Source: Dallia pectoralis
Lineage: Eukaryota > Chordata > Actinopteri > Esociformes > Umbridae
Assembly (NCBI GenBank): GCA_029465975.1
Contig: CM055756.1
Coordinates: 124,001 to 188,000 of the forward strand
DNA length: 64,000 nt
Reading direction: 5' to 3'
Shown here: positions 22,301 to 35,700 of the stretch, piece after piece
How positions within the stretch are numbered: the first letter of the stretch is position 1
Layout of the letters: each line of letters begins with the position of its first letter
Notes under the pieces: generated by a model
The model's input: only the letters and a program-made list of their open reading frames with translations
Database searches by the model: none
Told to the model about the DNA's origin: nothing
Made by a program: the position numbers and the translations under genes

Positions 22301-25300
22301 TAATTGCACATAGTTCAGTCCCAGATCAATTTAGTTGGCGTCTGATTTGCCAACTCCTGGATGCTGTCACAACCAAATTGTCTGCAAGACCACAATCAGA
22401 TCTCGGACCAGGCTTTACATTAATCTTTTGTCATCTCATTTCTTTTTCAAAAGGATTCCAAGTGATCACAAGAGCAAAACAAATGTCATTGGTCTAAAAT
22501 AAACTCATATGCATGTGACCTCAATCTCTTGTCCCTGAACCTCTATCTCTCTCTCTCCATCACCCTCTCTCAGATCTGATAACTGATTTGGACTTCTCTC
22601 CATTTGACGATGATCTTCTAGCAACCTGTTCTGCAGATGAAACGGTTAGGTCAAATTCCGTCTGTATATCTCCTCATTTTTCTATGACCCTGTGTTTATT
22701 CCAAGTGGCAACCTTCCCGTCTCTTTCCTGAAACCAATAAGGAAGTGAGTTCAACTGCAATTCATTGAATGACCGCTTGAGGGTGGCTGCAGAAGTGAGT
22801 CAAATCTGTATCTCCCCCATGTTAAAATGACCAACTTTACAGCAGAAAAAAACATGTTTACAGTCTTTCATCTCTCATCTTCAACCGCTTATCCGGGGTC
22901 GGGTCGCGGGGGTAGCAGCTCTAGCAGGGGACCCCAAAATTCCCTTTCCCGGGCAACATTAGCCAGCTCTGACTGGGGAATCCCGAGGCGTTCCCAGGCC
23001 AGTGTGGAGATATAATCTCTCCACCTAGTCCTGGGTTTTCCCCGAGGTCTCCTCCCAGCTGGACGTGCCTGGAACACCTCTCTAGGGAGGCGCCCAGGTT
23101 GCATTCGTACAAGATGCCCGAACCACCTCAACTGGCTCCTTTCTATGCAAAGGAGCAGCGGCTCTACTCCGAGTTCCTCTCGGATGACTGAGGTTCTCAC
23201 CCTATCCCTAAGGGAGAGGCCAGCCACCTTTCTGAGAAAACCCATTTCGGCCGCTTGTACCCGCGATGTTTACAGTCTGGTTCTCTATTTGGCTTTGGTC
23301 TATACAGCTAATTTTGCCCTTCATAACAACTGTGAGGGGGGTGAATTTTTTTCTAACTCATCCGTTTAGTTGATTAATATTTAAAGTTCTGCATAATTAA
23401 GGGTGTGTCCAGCGGATTCCCGCAGTACCGGATGCCTGCATTTTCATAAATAGCGTAACATTTATTAACACTGACTATATTTGGAAGTATGTCCTCAAAG
23501 ATATGTGTAAGAAATTAGCCTATAATTACTCAGTAAACAGCATCCAGGCTCCTCAGCTCCATCCACGTACCGCCTCTTTGACCATTTTCGTTTATCCGGG
23601 AGTGACGCGCTGCCAAGATGTCGACGGTCGGCTACGCCCACTTTAGGCTTCAAAAACGGTCTTCAGAACCCTACGGGTGACGTCACGGATACTACGTCCA
23701 TATCTTTATACAGGTTTATTCTCAGGAACCAGCCCCTCCAGGTCTGTTTATATGCCCTGACACTTGTGCAGAATTTCCTTCTGACACTCATCTAATCCCT
23801 TCACCCCGCTCTTTCCACAACATCAACATCTTCACAGTCATTGTTTTGTATTATAATTTGCAGGTAATGCCCAATTTTGTTTAATTTTTTCTGGTGGTTA
23901 TAGTAATTTTAGTAAAACCCCTTCAGTCCTGTGTAAACAGAAAGCTGTTTGAAAGCAGCCCGGAATAACAGCATCCTAGACTGCCATCACAGTCATCACA
24001 TCTTCCCATGCGGCCGCTGAACAACTTAAAACAACCTGACTGTACAGACTCAACTGCTAATGCTAATGTTTTTTGTCTGACTGACCTAATTTCTCTGTCG
24101 GCTTCAGCAAGTCCGCCTGGCATCTGGTGACACTGCAGCTCACCTTTCTTTTCTTGCTTCCCATTGGCTTAGTTCCATTTGATATTATTATCATTCGATA
24201 ATACAGGCAATAGTGAAAACAATACTTTCACCTCACTGTAAGATTACTTTTTGTTATGGTTATTCACTTCTCACTGACTCTGATGCATCTCTGTGATGTA
24301 CCAGATTTCAGGCTATGATGAGTACTAATGAGAATATCATCTGCAATGTTGTTACCGGTATGTGAAAATAAATCACTGAAGTCACTCTAGTCTAGACACT
24401 CCACCTGAACTACGCGCATGTGTGCACACCCTTGTATAAATGTGTGTGTGTGTGTGTACTCTGCGCCAGGGTCTGATGAAGGCTCAATAAATCAAATACA
24501 ACATAGCCACACACTGGGCCTTGAGATACACCCTACAATAAAGTATAGTATACTCTTCATCTGTTGGGCAGCACTGGCCTCAGTCAGGCTTCTTGAATCT
24601 CCTTTTTCATTTTGTGCCAATAAGACATATTGCTTTAGGGTGTTTTCACAAACGCCTAGTTTAAAGAATCAGGTCACATATAGTCCTTAGCTTGCTGAAT
24701 AAAAGCAAAATAACTTGACTCTCTTTGGATCCACCCTTGTTTTTTAATGAAGGCTCATATTTTTTTGGATACATTTTTTGCGGACAATGTCCTATTGACA
24801 TTTGCATTGCTATGATTAGAATGGAGCCAAGAACCTTTGAACATTAACTCATTCCACAGTGCCTGACAAGTCTGCCTTCAGGACTTTAAGTAGTTATATT
24901 TTGGAAGGTTGATGGTTTGAATTTAATCACTTTGTCCGAATATTGTTTTATAGATCAAATTAATATTTTATGAAATTATATTATTTATATGTTATATATA
25001 TTTGACATCAGTCTACACTGAATACATGTCCTGGTAGCTTCACATTCTAGTGGCTTCTTCAGTCAACTCAGGCATCTGCAAAATGCAGAAACCTTGGTTT
25101 ACACTTGAGTGTTTAGTCTTTTCGTCACTTATGAATAAACCCAGGGTTTAGTCTTTAGATTTTTCATCAGCTACAGACCGTGAATAAACCCAGGGTTTAG
25201 TTTTTAGATTTTTCATCAGCTATAGACCGTGAATAAACCCAGAGTTCAGTCTTTAGATTTTTCATCAGCTACAGACGGTGAATAAACACATGTAATGTAG

Positions 25301-28300
25301 CATTTACATGTGTATAACACATGGCCCTTTGCCCACTTCTTTATCTCTGAGTCAATTGACCTGATGTGATTATCTTGAATTATGCCCGTTTCTCTGTTGT
25401 TACTCAGCATAACAAGGTCACCATGTTTTTAAACCATGTTTTCTTCCCATTTCGTGTGTCTGTCCAGGTGAAGCTCTGGCGCGTGTGTGACCCAGACCAG
25501 GAGCAGACAGGCGATGCTGAGGTTACCCTGTGTCCCAGGGAGGGGCGTCTGGAACTGCTCAGTTTTCACCCCACCTCCTCTGGCCTGCTGGCCGTAGGCA
25601 CGTCAAAGACAGTCCAGATTTGGGACGCCAGTCGCCCTGAGGCACCCCTAGCAGGTACCGTCGAGTGGCGAAATAAATAAATAAGAATATCTTAATTGTT
25701 AAAGCCGGGGCGATGTAATACCAGGTTTGTGGGTTCGGTTCCCACAGGAGGTTTTCGGGTATGCACTCACTACTGTAGTAAGTACTATTGACAGTCAGAC
25801 CGGGTGAGAAAGTTTAAATGGGAAATATGTCTAATTACAAAAGGTTTGTTTGAAACATTACCTGCACATATCTACTGGTCATCTTTGCTTGTTTTTATGC
25901 TCATATTACAGTCATGTGTTATGTATTGCTTATTTAATATAATTGTAAGACACAAAAACACAGTACATGCACGCATGGGGAAACAGACAAAGAAACGCAT
26001 GAATGTAGTGAAAATATTCAGAAACAGTCATACATTTTATTTCAATCTGTTCTGTGTCAGTAATACTGAATGCCTGACACTGTCCGTTCGTCTTTTGTAT
26101 TGTATTGTATTCTATGTCTGGTATTCGTGTGTAACATATGTCTATGTTGGGGTGCTGGGAGGCGGTTTTGTCTTCGTATCGTCTGGTTTCTTCAGGGTGA
26201 CTCCCTGTCAGACAGGCAGTGTGTGCTGTCTCTGCTGCCGGAGAGCAGTTGAGGTAATTTCAGCCTCTTTTCGGTCTCGGTGGCTTTCTGTCTATATGGG
26301 CCTTGACTGCCTCACACCCAGCCTTACCCAGGTCCACTGCAGGTTAGAGTTTCTCATCGTAAGTCCGGTTCTGGAGGCAAACCTGTACCACTACAGACAT
26401 TGTTTTATTCAATGGTTTGGAGAGCTTACACGTCCCTAAAATGCCAGGTTTTTGTGATGTCAAGATGTGACATGCTATTATACTCGTACCCAAAAAGACT
26501 GAGTGCTGTAATAAAATCAAAAGGTGCTTCAACAAAGTATTAGTTTAAGGGTGTGCACACTTATGCAAACAAGTTATTGTAAGGTTTTTATCTTCCCCCG
26601 CAGAGATTTTTAGTTTATTTTCCAAATGAATTGTTTACATTATAGGTCACATTTAAAGGTGGAAAAAGTTCTATAGCCCAACACCGGTTGCCCACTGATG
26701 CTAAGCAGGGCTGAGCCTGGTCAGTACCTGGATGGGAGACCTCCTGGAAAAACCAGGTTGCTGCTGGAAGAGGTGTTAGTGAGGCCAGAATGGGCTGCAT
26801 TCTGGTCTGTGTGGGTCCTAACGCCCCAGTATAGTGACGGGGACACTATACTGTCAAAAAAGCACCGTCCTTCGGATGAGACGTTAAACCGAGGCCTTGA
26901 CTCCCTGTGGTCATTAAAAACCCCAGGATGTCCATCGATAAAGAGTAGGGGTGTAATCCTGGCCAAATCTGCCCCTTGTCCTCTGTCCATCATGGCCACC
27001 TAATCATCCCCATATATACACTAATTGGCTTCATCATTACCGTCTCCTCTTCACCAGTAAGCTGGTGTGCGTTCTGGTGCAATATGGCTGCCGTCACGTC
27101 ATCCAGGTGGATGCTGCACATTGGTGGTTGTTGAGGAGATTCCCCCTTTCATGTAAAAGCGCTTTGAGTTCCCAGGAAGAAAAGCGCTATATAAATGTAA
27201 TGAATTATTATTATTATTTATCTTTCTCAAATTTTTTTCACATCACAAAAACCTGGCATTTAAAAAGGGTTTAAATCCACTGTATTCAAATGGTTTGAAT
27301 TTACTTATTTGTCCATGGTTTGCGCTAGTCCCTACCTACAAGCCCTGATCTTAACCCCAATTCTTACTTAAAACCAGTTTTTCTTCCCTACTGATTTCTT
27401 GATGTTCAATTCGCTCTTGTTTCCTTGCCTCCTGGCAGCACCTGCTAGTATGGGAGTGTCATAAATGTGACTTGTCCTCTGATTGACTCCCCGTTCTGTT
27501 TCTTACCACACGGATCACTTACCTGCAAATAGTTGGTGTCCAAGAAGGAGGGCACAGTTTCTGACCATTGGTTGTTGTTGATCAACCTACAAGGTGATAG
27601 AGAGATAAAAGGCAACACTGTCTGCATCCTATTCATCCAACCCAGACAGTGCTGAGATCATTTGCACCACCCTTTGCGATCCAAATGACACAACCAGGAT
27701 TTAAACACCTACCCACAATAATGGGCTCTACCTAATCCTAACCTAAACTTAAGCTTTCTTTAACGTATGCTTTTCTCTCTTTAATGGTGTAATTTTAATG
27801 TTGGGACATAAGCTCCATTCTCATAAAATCAAGCCATGAATTTGTGTGTTGTTTTTAGGACAGATCTGTTTCCAGAACTAGGGTTTAGGGAATTTGACCC
27901 AGGTGGCTGGCACTGCTCACTGCTGCCCCCCACAGGCTGCATCTTGCCTTTCCATTACTGCCCCACAGCCCCATCCTGATCTTGTTCTAGATGTTGAACA
28001 AAGTCATAACCCACACATGCTCTGCCCAACCCAACCATGGCACCGGTTCTTCACCGTGTCATTGGTACCATTAATTTATCTGGTCTGAACCTCTGTACTG
28101 CTTTGGGGGTTCCAGCCTTTGCTTACTCCTGTGTCTCTACACTGTGTGTTCTGCTTTGGCCTGTACTGTGCCGACCTGTCATGTGCTTTCCTGTGTTTTC
28201 TTTGTGTGCTTTCTTCCCTCTGTCTTTTCATCCCAAATCCTTTTTGTTCTTTCTGCGTTGTTATCCGTGTGAGTTGTACTTCGCTGAACTGTTTACCGTT

Positions 28301-29696
28301 ACGTTGTACTGTGTTGTTTACCTGCGTGAATTGCTCGTTATTGACCTCGTCTACTATTGACCTTTGACCCGCACTACTCTCTCTGCAGCTCTGGAGCCAC
28401 ACAGCGAGCAGCTGCAGAGTCTGAGCTGGAAACAGGATGGCTCCCTGCTCGCCTCCTCCTGCAAGGTGAGTTAGTCCCTGACAGGAACCATTATCACCAC
28501 TTACGGTACTTTCACATTTAGCTAGATAGAAGGCTAGGTAGAAAAGACAGAGACGTTGTCTAAGTAGGAAACAGGGTGTTAGCACTCAACTAGATTATTC
28601 TGAAAGTTTTTTTCACATCACACCAGTGGAGAGCGAGTGTTCTACCCAACCTTTTGTGAGGTAAACTCTCCAGGGTTATAAGGCCTCTGTTCTGTGCTAA
28701 CACGGTTGTCTACCTCGGAGTCTCTGAAATGCCCTTTTTTCCACCGCATCTCCATCAAGTTTGTCAATCTGGGTTTGAAAACTGTAGTAGACACTTCTCC
28801 CCACTGGATGGCGCCAATGCAACATCATATCTCTCTATTTGCCTGGTTGATGCATCCCGGCCAGGCCACCAGGTTTGGCCTTAAATAGCTCCTGTTTATG
28901 AGCGGATGATTCCATAAACAAGCCAGCAGGGGCAACTTGTAAACCTCTTTACTTTACCTCTGTCCCACTTTTCCCACCGGAAAATACTGATCTTCATATT
29001 TGCAGACGTTTCCTAGAGTTCTAAGGTGGGATTGAAGACAGTTGGTTTTGGTAGGAGGCTGAGATTGTAACATCTTATAGTCAGTGTTACAGTGTTTTTA
29101 AAACAGTAGTTATAATCATTAGGTATTGAAAGGACTTGTGAACAGTGTTGTGCCAGCCGGTCCTTCTGGAGGGCAAAGACTGTAATTTCAATCTCTCTCA
29201 AATAGAAAACAGAATGGAAAAATGGATGTGTCATTAATTTTGCCTTTACGAGGCACTGGAGGCCTTGAACATAACTGTTATGTGTAAGGCACCATCCATT
29301 AGTCCCCACATGCTGAGATTCCCTGTGACCTCTGACCACACCTCCTGCACATATCCAGGGTCATTTTTATTAGGCACCAAACAGATGAAAACAGGTCTGA
29401 AACAGTGGGGACAGGCTGGTTTTGTTCAATAACAAAGGTGTGTTTTTGTAATCCATTGCAAAATGTTTTGCCATGCCCCTGCCCGTGCCTCTCCTGGGGA
29501 GAAACGGGGTCTAGTCTGGGTCTTTGTTCCACCTCCTGTTCCTTGACAGACTCTGATTTTCGGCAAACCTGTGCCCAAAGAGCCACACTCCCTCAAAATA
29601 CCGAATAATAGGATATTTTAAGCCCCCAGAAGACAGTCGGTCCTGTGCATAAACATTAAGGATATGAGTGCTGGAAGGGTTTTCCCATCTTGTTAA

Positions 29697-29739
<43 letters not shown>

Positions 29740-32700
29740 TTGCCAAAATTGGTACAAGGGGCAGGTAGTTGGGGGTTTATGAGGAGGTATAGATAGGGAG
29801 GGGAATTTATGAGGAGAAGTGGAATTGTTTCATGAGTAGTTGTAGTTTTACTAGGAGAATAGGCAGGGTCTTATTCGTCAGTGGGGGTTAACATAACTCA
29901 TTTTTGCACTGTTCCGGCCTTTTGAGGTTGGCACTATGGCAAAGTTTCTTCCTTTACACTTTCTTGCTCACTTTCTCTGTTTTTTCTCATGTAGATTTTT
30001 GTTGTCGCTACTGCAGTCAGACTAGCTCTTTTGTTCATTAGTCATCACTTTGTGTCATAAGAAAATGTAAGTTTACAGCAAAACACACTAAAACATTTAC
30101 TCGTTTTTAGTAAGACAACCTGTTGGGTTTAATTTCCCATGTTTGTATTCTCAGTGACCAGAAAGCGTTAGCCAATCAGTCAGTCAATAAGGGCCTGTGC
30201 TCCAACCAGCATTACATTAGGCCGGAACCGTGTACAATTAGAACAGTTTATTTTCCTACTTTATTTGTTCTTGTTGCTGTTGTGCGGAGCTCTAATGAAC
30301 ACTAGCATGATTAGGGACCTAGATCTATTATATATACAGAAGGATCTTTAGGGCCTGATATCAGAGCTCCTGTTAGTGTTTTTTTAAGTTACTTTTATTT
30401 TCATAGCCATCTAACAGCAAGCGAGCTGCAAAAACAGAACTTACCAGATAACAATTATAATTGGAAATGCAACCTCTTATAGAATTCTCCTCTAAAACGC
30501 TGAGGTTAAAAGAAATTGTGATTGTTGAAACTACACGCTAAAGCAGCTTTAAATGTCAGTCAATGCAAATAGTGTGCACAACTAAACAAATGTTTGTCAC
30601 AGTTCATTTCCAAGCCTTCTGGATGGCATAACATGACATGACATACCCACCCATTGCAAGTCAAATTGTCATTCTACTGTCAAAATGTTGTCAAAATCCT
30701 GCTCTAATAGAGTTGAATAGCATGTGCAATGACGAGGATGACAGGCGCATTGTGTCCAAATACTGAGGCCCTAGAAGAAGTTTGTCTACTTTTAGATCAC
30801 AAATCAAAATATAATTTATCTGTGGTATTAAACCTTCTAATTCCAATACAAGTAGAAAAGGAAGATCAGTAAAATTGTGAATGCGATTGTTAGAATAAAC
30901 ACTTGTTACACAAGCCCTTGATTTATGGCATCTGACAACGTTGTTGGTGGCGCCTATAGTAACTTAGCCACACTAGTTAAAATGTGCTTCAAAATATATG
31001 GATCCCATGCTACTTGTCTGTATACCAATATCAGCATGTGGGTTACTCCATAGCAAGAAAGTGCTGTCTGTATATTACAATGAAAGCCTGGGCTTTATTC
31101 CAAATAGTTTGCACTGTCAACTATACAACATCTTCAGCAAGATACATTTGAGAAAAAAATGGAAGATGTCTTAACTGCTGAAATGAATACATTTTAAAAT
31201 AATATTACAATAATGTTTTTGTGTATATAATATAATTCACTCTCTTTGGCTTGTGTATGGTGGAAATCTTACAAATGACTATTTTAATATATTGAATGCA
31301 CTACACACAATTAGGTTTGTTTTACGGTGCTTTTGGCAAAATGTTGTCATTCATAATCTACTTTCTTTCAGTTTTTGTTACTGCATACGTTGGAAATGAC
31401 CACAAATCTTAAGTATCTGAAGTATCCCTAACAACTAGAATAACCCAAACATTTGCTCTATCCCTAACATTAGCAAAACCCAAATTCTTAGTTTTAAATC
31501 TAAACCTAATCTTAACCCCTGACCATAATTGTAAGATTTGTCTTAAACCTAACCCCTAAGATGTTTTGGGAGGGATTTTTGGTCCCGAGCAGGATAGTTA
31601 CACCTGTACCACATGTTCTCAGTGTGTGACCCAAATACTCACGATGACAAACAGCTTAAACAGTCACTGGTGCTTCTCGCTGGGCAGTTGCCATGGGCGG
31701 CTGTGGAGGGGAGGTTAGAAGTGTGTGTGTGTGTGTGTGTGTTTGTATTGATAAAGCTCTACAGCAGGACTCATTAATGGCAGCTTGAGAACGAGTTGAG
31801 CTCTCTGCCACTTTGATTAAACAGGTGCTGTCTCAAAACATACACCCGCTAACCTCTGTGTTTGCACCCCGTCTGTGCATTTATGAGAAGGTAGGAGTGT
31901 TTTGAAGGGCTTATTGGCAGGACGTTCTGAGGGGTCTGTGTTCGATTGGCTGAGTGTGTATATCTCTGGCTTTGACAGTGCACTCACCTAGGTGTTTGTA
32001 CATGTCACACAACATCCCCTTCATCAGATAATTTCCTTTGTTCTTCACCTTGCACATTAAGAGTACACCGAATATATTTTGGTGTGTGTGCGGCCAGAAT
32101 GTTTGTGTGTATAATGAGGCAGCAGCTGTGTGTGTCAAGGTCGATATAGACTGTGTATCTAGGGATCCGTCCACTTTATAGATAGTTATCTCTTGCCTGG
32201 AGATTCTATCCTGGAAAAGCCTGCCTAGTCGGCTGGCTGTCTCTGTCTCAGTGTGTTGGACTAGACCTGCCACTGTGGTCTCTGTGACCACGTCTTAGCC
32301 AGGGATCAGAGGCCCTAAACACACAGCCCTGCAGAGCGGATAATTGGATGTAAGCTGCTGTCTCTTAAGGACCTGTTCAAAGCCAGGTCACTGAGCCGGG
32401 CAGCAAAGAAACCAAAACATCCCGTCACAAAAACAGCTTCTTCCCCATGATGGTGAGTCTAAGGAACATGACTCTTACTCTAGTCTGCCCTTAGACCCCC
32501 CCCCACAACCATCCTGGTCACTATCGGCTCTGATATGATAGACATTGGTGGGCATCCTAAACTATAACTGGACATATGACTGTGTATGTACCGGTACTAA
32601 TACAACTGTATATATAATTACATATTGCTCTACATTCTGCTCTTTGCAAATTTTGAAATTTGCTCCCACATCTAGACATTTCTCCTTTGCACTACTCTGA

Positions 32701-35700
32701 TATATGACACACACTGTATGTATCCATTACTTAAGCTAGGCAGGGTTTCCTCCAATCTGTTCGTGTTGTGTGTTATTTGCTCTATTTGCACTGTCCATGT
32801 ACGTTTAAAAATGTGTGCCCTTAATGCTGCAGCTGTGGGTCCGAACCAATTCCTTACGTGTGTAAACAAACCTGGCAATAAACCTGATTGTGATTGTGAT
32901 TCTGACATGCAACAATCAAAGTGGAGGGAAGGCAACCACACACGCACTCTTTGATGGCTAAGGTTGTCTGTCTTTGGTGTGGTTCTCCTGGAAAGCTCTC
33001 CTTTCCTGACTGTTTTCTTTGTGTTTGACGACACGACATCCTGAGCCCTTGTGTCAGTCAGTGTCACAGACCTGATGATTTGTGACATGTGTTTATGTCT
33101 CGGTGGAGGTTTGTGTTTGGTCTGTGCTTGTTTCTGTCATTACCTGACATTAAGCTGTATGTTAGACTACCCTTATTTAACTGTGATATCTGAGCCTCTG
33201 TTGTAATGACACACAGACACACAAGTACAGACACAGGAGAGTCCTCGGACACAGCCTGTTCCCATTAGACCCCATTTCCTCTCAATCTCGGAGAATCCCC
33301 TCTGATTGGCTGGACTGATTGCTGCCGTATGCGGGATTGCTGGCAATTTAGATAAACAGGGACTCTCAAGGTCGTAGAGGGGTCATTGGGATACTGCTCT
33401 ATATGTTGGGCCCTCACGCTTAGAGGTCCTCACTGTAGAAATGCTTATCTGGGATCAGATCCTAATGGATAGAAACATGTGTAAAGCCAGGACTTTTCCT
33501 GGATAGTATACAGCTCAATACTACACACACAAACTGTACAACAATGGCATTTATATAAATTTCCATTTAGCATTCTTGCTACATCCTCACTATATAAAGA
33601 GCTGTTTTTTTTAGCAGTACAGCCAATGTTTCCAATGTTTGGAGACAACTGGATTTCTGCAACCATTTTGGTGCTAATGAGCCATAGACTTTTTTAAAGG
33701 AATAATACATAAAAATAATAAAGCGTTTGATAATTCTAGGAACACATTATTAAAAGCTTATCAAGTGCCATAGTGACAGCTTTTGGCAAACGGATTTGTA
33801 TTTGCTATGGCAGAGTTTTCCCTGCTCAGGTAACATAGTGAGGGAAATCCTGTTATATTGCCCACTGTGTCTGCTGTAATCTTTGTGTTTGATGTAAAAA
33901 GGGCTTTATAAAATACATTTTATTTAATAAGGGATGTTGTTCAGGAATTATTAATAGTTTACTGTCTTCATGCTGAACCTTTACAAATACCACAATAATG
34001 TTGTAACTTGCACTACCGAAATGTCTTTAAGATTTTTATATTCCTGTCAGATTTAAGACTGATTGGATTTGAAACAGGAATCATCATTTGTGTATTACTA
34101 CCAAGGTTTGGTCTTTATTTCTTTGTTGTCCCTACGATTATTCTGCACCCCCTCTCTCCCCTCGCCCCCTGGTAACCCAGATGTCATTTTCTTGTCGGTC
34201 TTCTAGGACAAACAGCTAAGAATTTTTGACCCAAGAGCCCAGTTAACACCTGTTCAGGTAAGTCACTCACTATTATTATACTTAAATGTTGTTTCTATTA
34301 GAGATGTTCCCTGTGTTTGACCCGAAATACAAAACATTCCCTCTACACGGACCAGAACCAGTATATTTACTGGGCTAGACTCTGGTGGCCCTGCTTTGTC
34401 TTGGAGCTGGGGCCAGGCCACTGATACTTTAAACTTGCATTTACTTTACAGTAATTAACACCACAGATGGTTGTTGTGGGTTTTGCTCACATTTTAAATA
34501 TTTTAGTCACTTAGCAAGCACTCCTATCCAAAGCAACGTACAGAAGCAGTTGTCATTATTATAATTATTAGAAGTTCCTTGCTCAAGGAAATAACATATT
34601 TTCTACCTTGACATCTTGGGGATTCTAACCAGCAACTGTCACACTCTTAATGGGAAGACAATACAAAAGAGTTTACATTAACATATAGCACTGGAGACAT
34701 TCTGGAGTCAACACATCCCACAGTCCAACTTACCAGAGTTATAATGTCAAGTTGTCCTTCCAGTGGATATATGCCATGGTTTCACTACATTTCCCATTGA
34801 ATAGATTGATTAGGGTGAACAGGTTTATATCTTTAGTGAAGTAGGACCAGGCCATCTGTGACACTGTCCTGATAAGGGGAGGTCAGCCTGCCCCCTGTGA
34901 GTGCTGACAGAACAGGGTAGAAGATATCCCTGGTTTATTGTGTGATTTCCCACTGATAAATAATGGAATGTCCTAGTCCCAGTGATATATCATGGAATGT
35001 CCTAGTCCCAGTGATACATGATGGAATGTCCTAGTCCCAGTGATATATCATGGAATGTCCTAGTCCCAGTGATATATCATGGAATGTCCTAGTCCCAGTG
35101 ATATATCATGGAATGTCCTAGTCCCAGTGATATATAATGGAATGTCCTAGTCCCAGTGATATATAATGGAATGTCCTAGTCCCAGTGATACATGATTGAA
35201 TGTCCTAGTCCCAGTGATATATCATGGAATGTCATAGTCCCAGTGATATATCATGGAATGTCATAGTCCCAGTGATATATCATGGAATGTCCTAGTCCCA
35301 GTGATATATCATGGAATGTCCTAGTCCCAGTGATATATCATGGAATGTCCTAGTCACAGTGATATATCATGGAATGTCCTAGTCCCAGTGATATATCATG
35401 GAATGTCCTAGTCCCAGTGATATATAATGGAATGTCCTAGTCTCAGTGATATATAATGGAATGTCCTAGTCCCAGTGATATATCATGGAATGTCCTAGTC
35501 TCATTGATATATGATGGAATGTCCTAGTCACAGTGATATATCATGGAATGTCCTAGTCTCAGTGATATATAATGGAATGTCCTAATCCCAGTGATATATA
35601 ATGGAATGTCCTAGTCTCAGTGATATATAATGGAAGGTCCTAGTCCCAGTGATATATCATGGAATGTCCTAGTCCCAGTGATACATGATTGAATGTCCTA

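Larger units (their letters stand above)
28466..34206. other. coro7 intron 6 (5.7 kb)
   Basis: Contents seen: a (GT)n run at about 29700-29737; a degenerate CCTAA-rich tract at about 31425-31560; a short (GT)n at about 31720-31742; and a LINE 3' fragment, listed separately. No other gene or RNA feature is recognised. Confidence 0.5.

Noticed and set aside
25804..26439. 211-codon plus-strand frame
   Set aside because: It runs into Tc1 repeat sequence and has no domain; probably chance.
26690..26760. Possible 5S rRNA gene
   Set aside because: Only part of 5S is present, it has diverged, and it is fused to the SINE3 central domain and tail.
28076..28585. 169-codon minus-strand frame over coro7 exon 6
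   Set aside because: It is the antisense shadow of a real exon and its flanks, with no family match.
31425..31560. CCTAA-rich stretch as an interstitial telomere
   Set aside because: The repeats are too degenerate and mixed with other sequence; more likely an old dispersed repeat.
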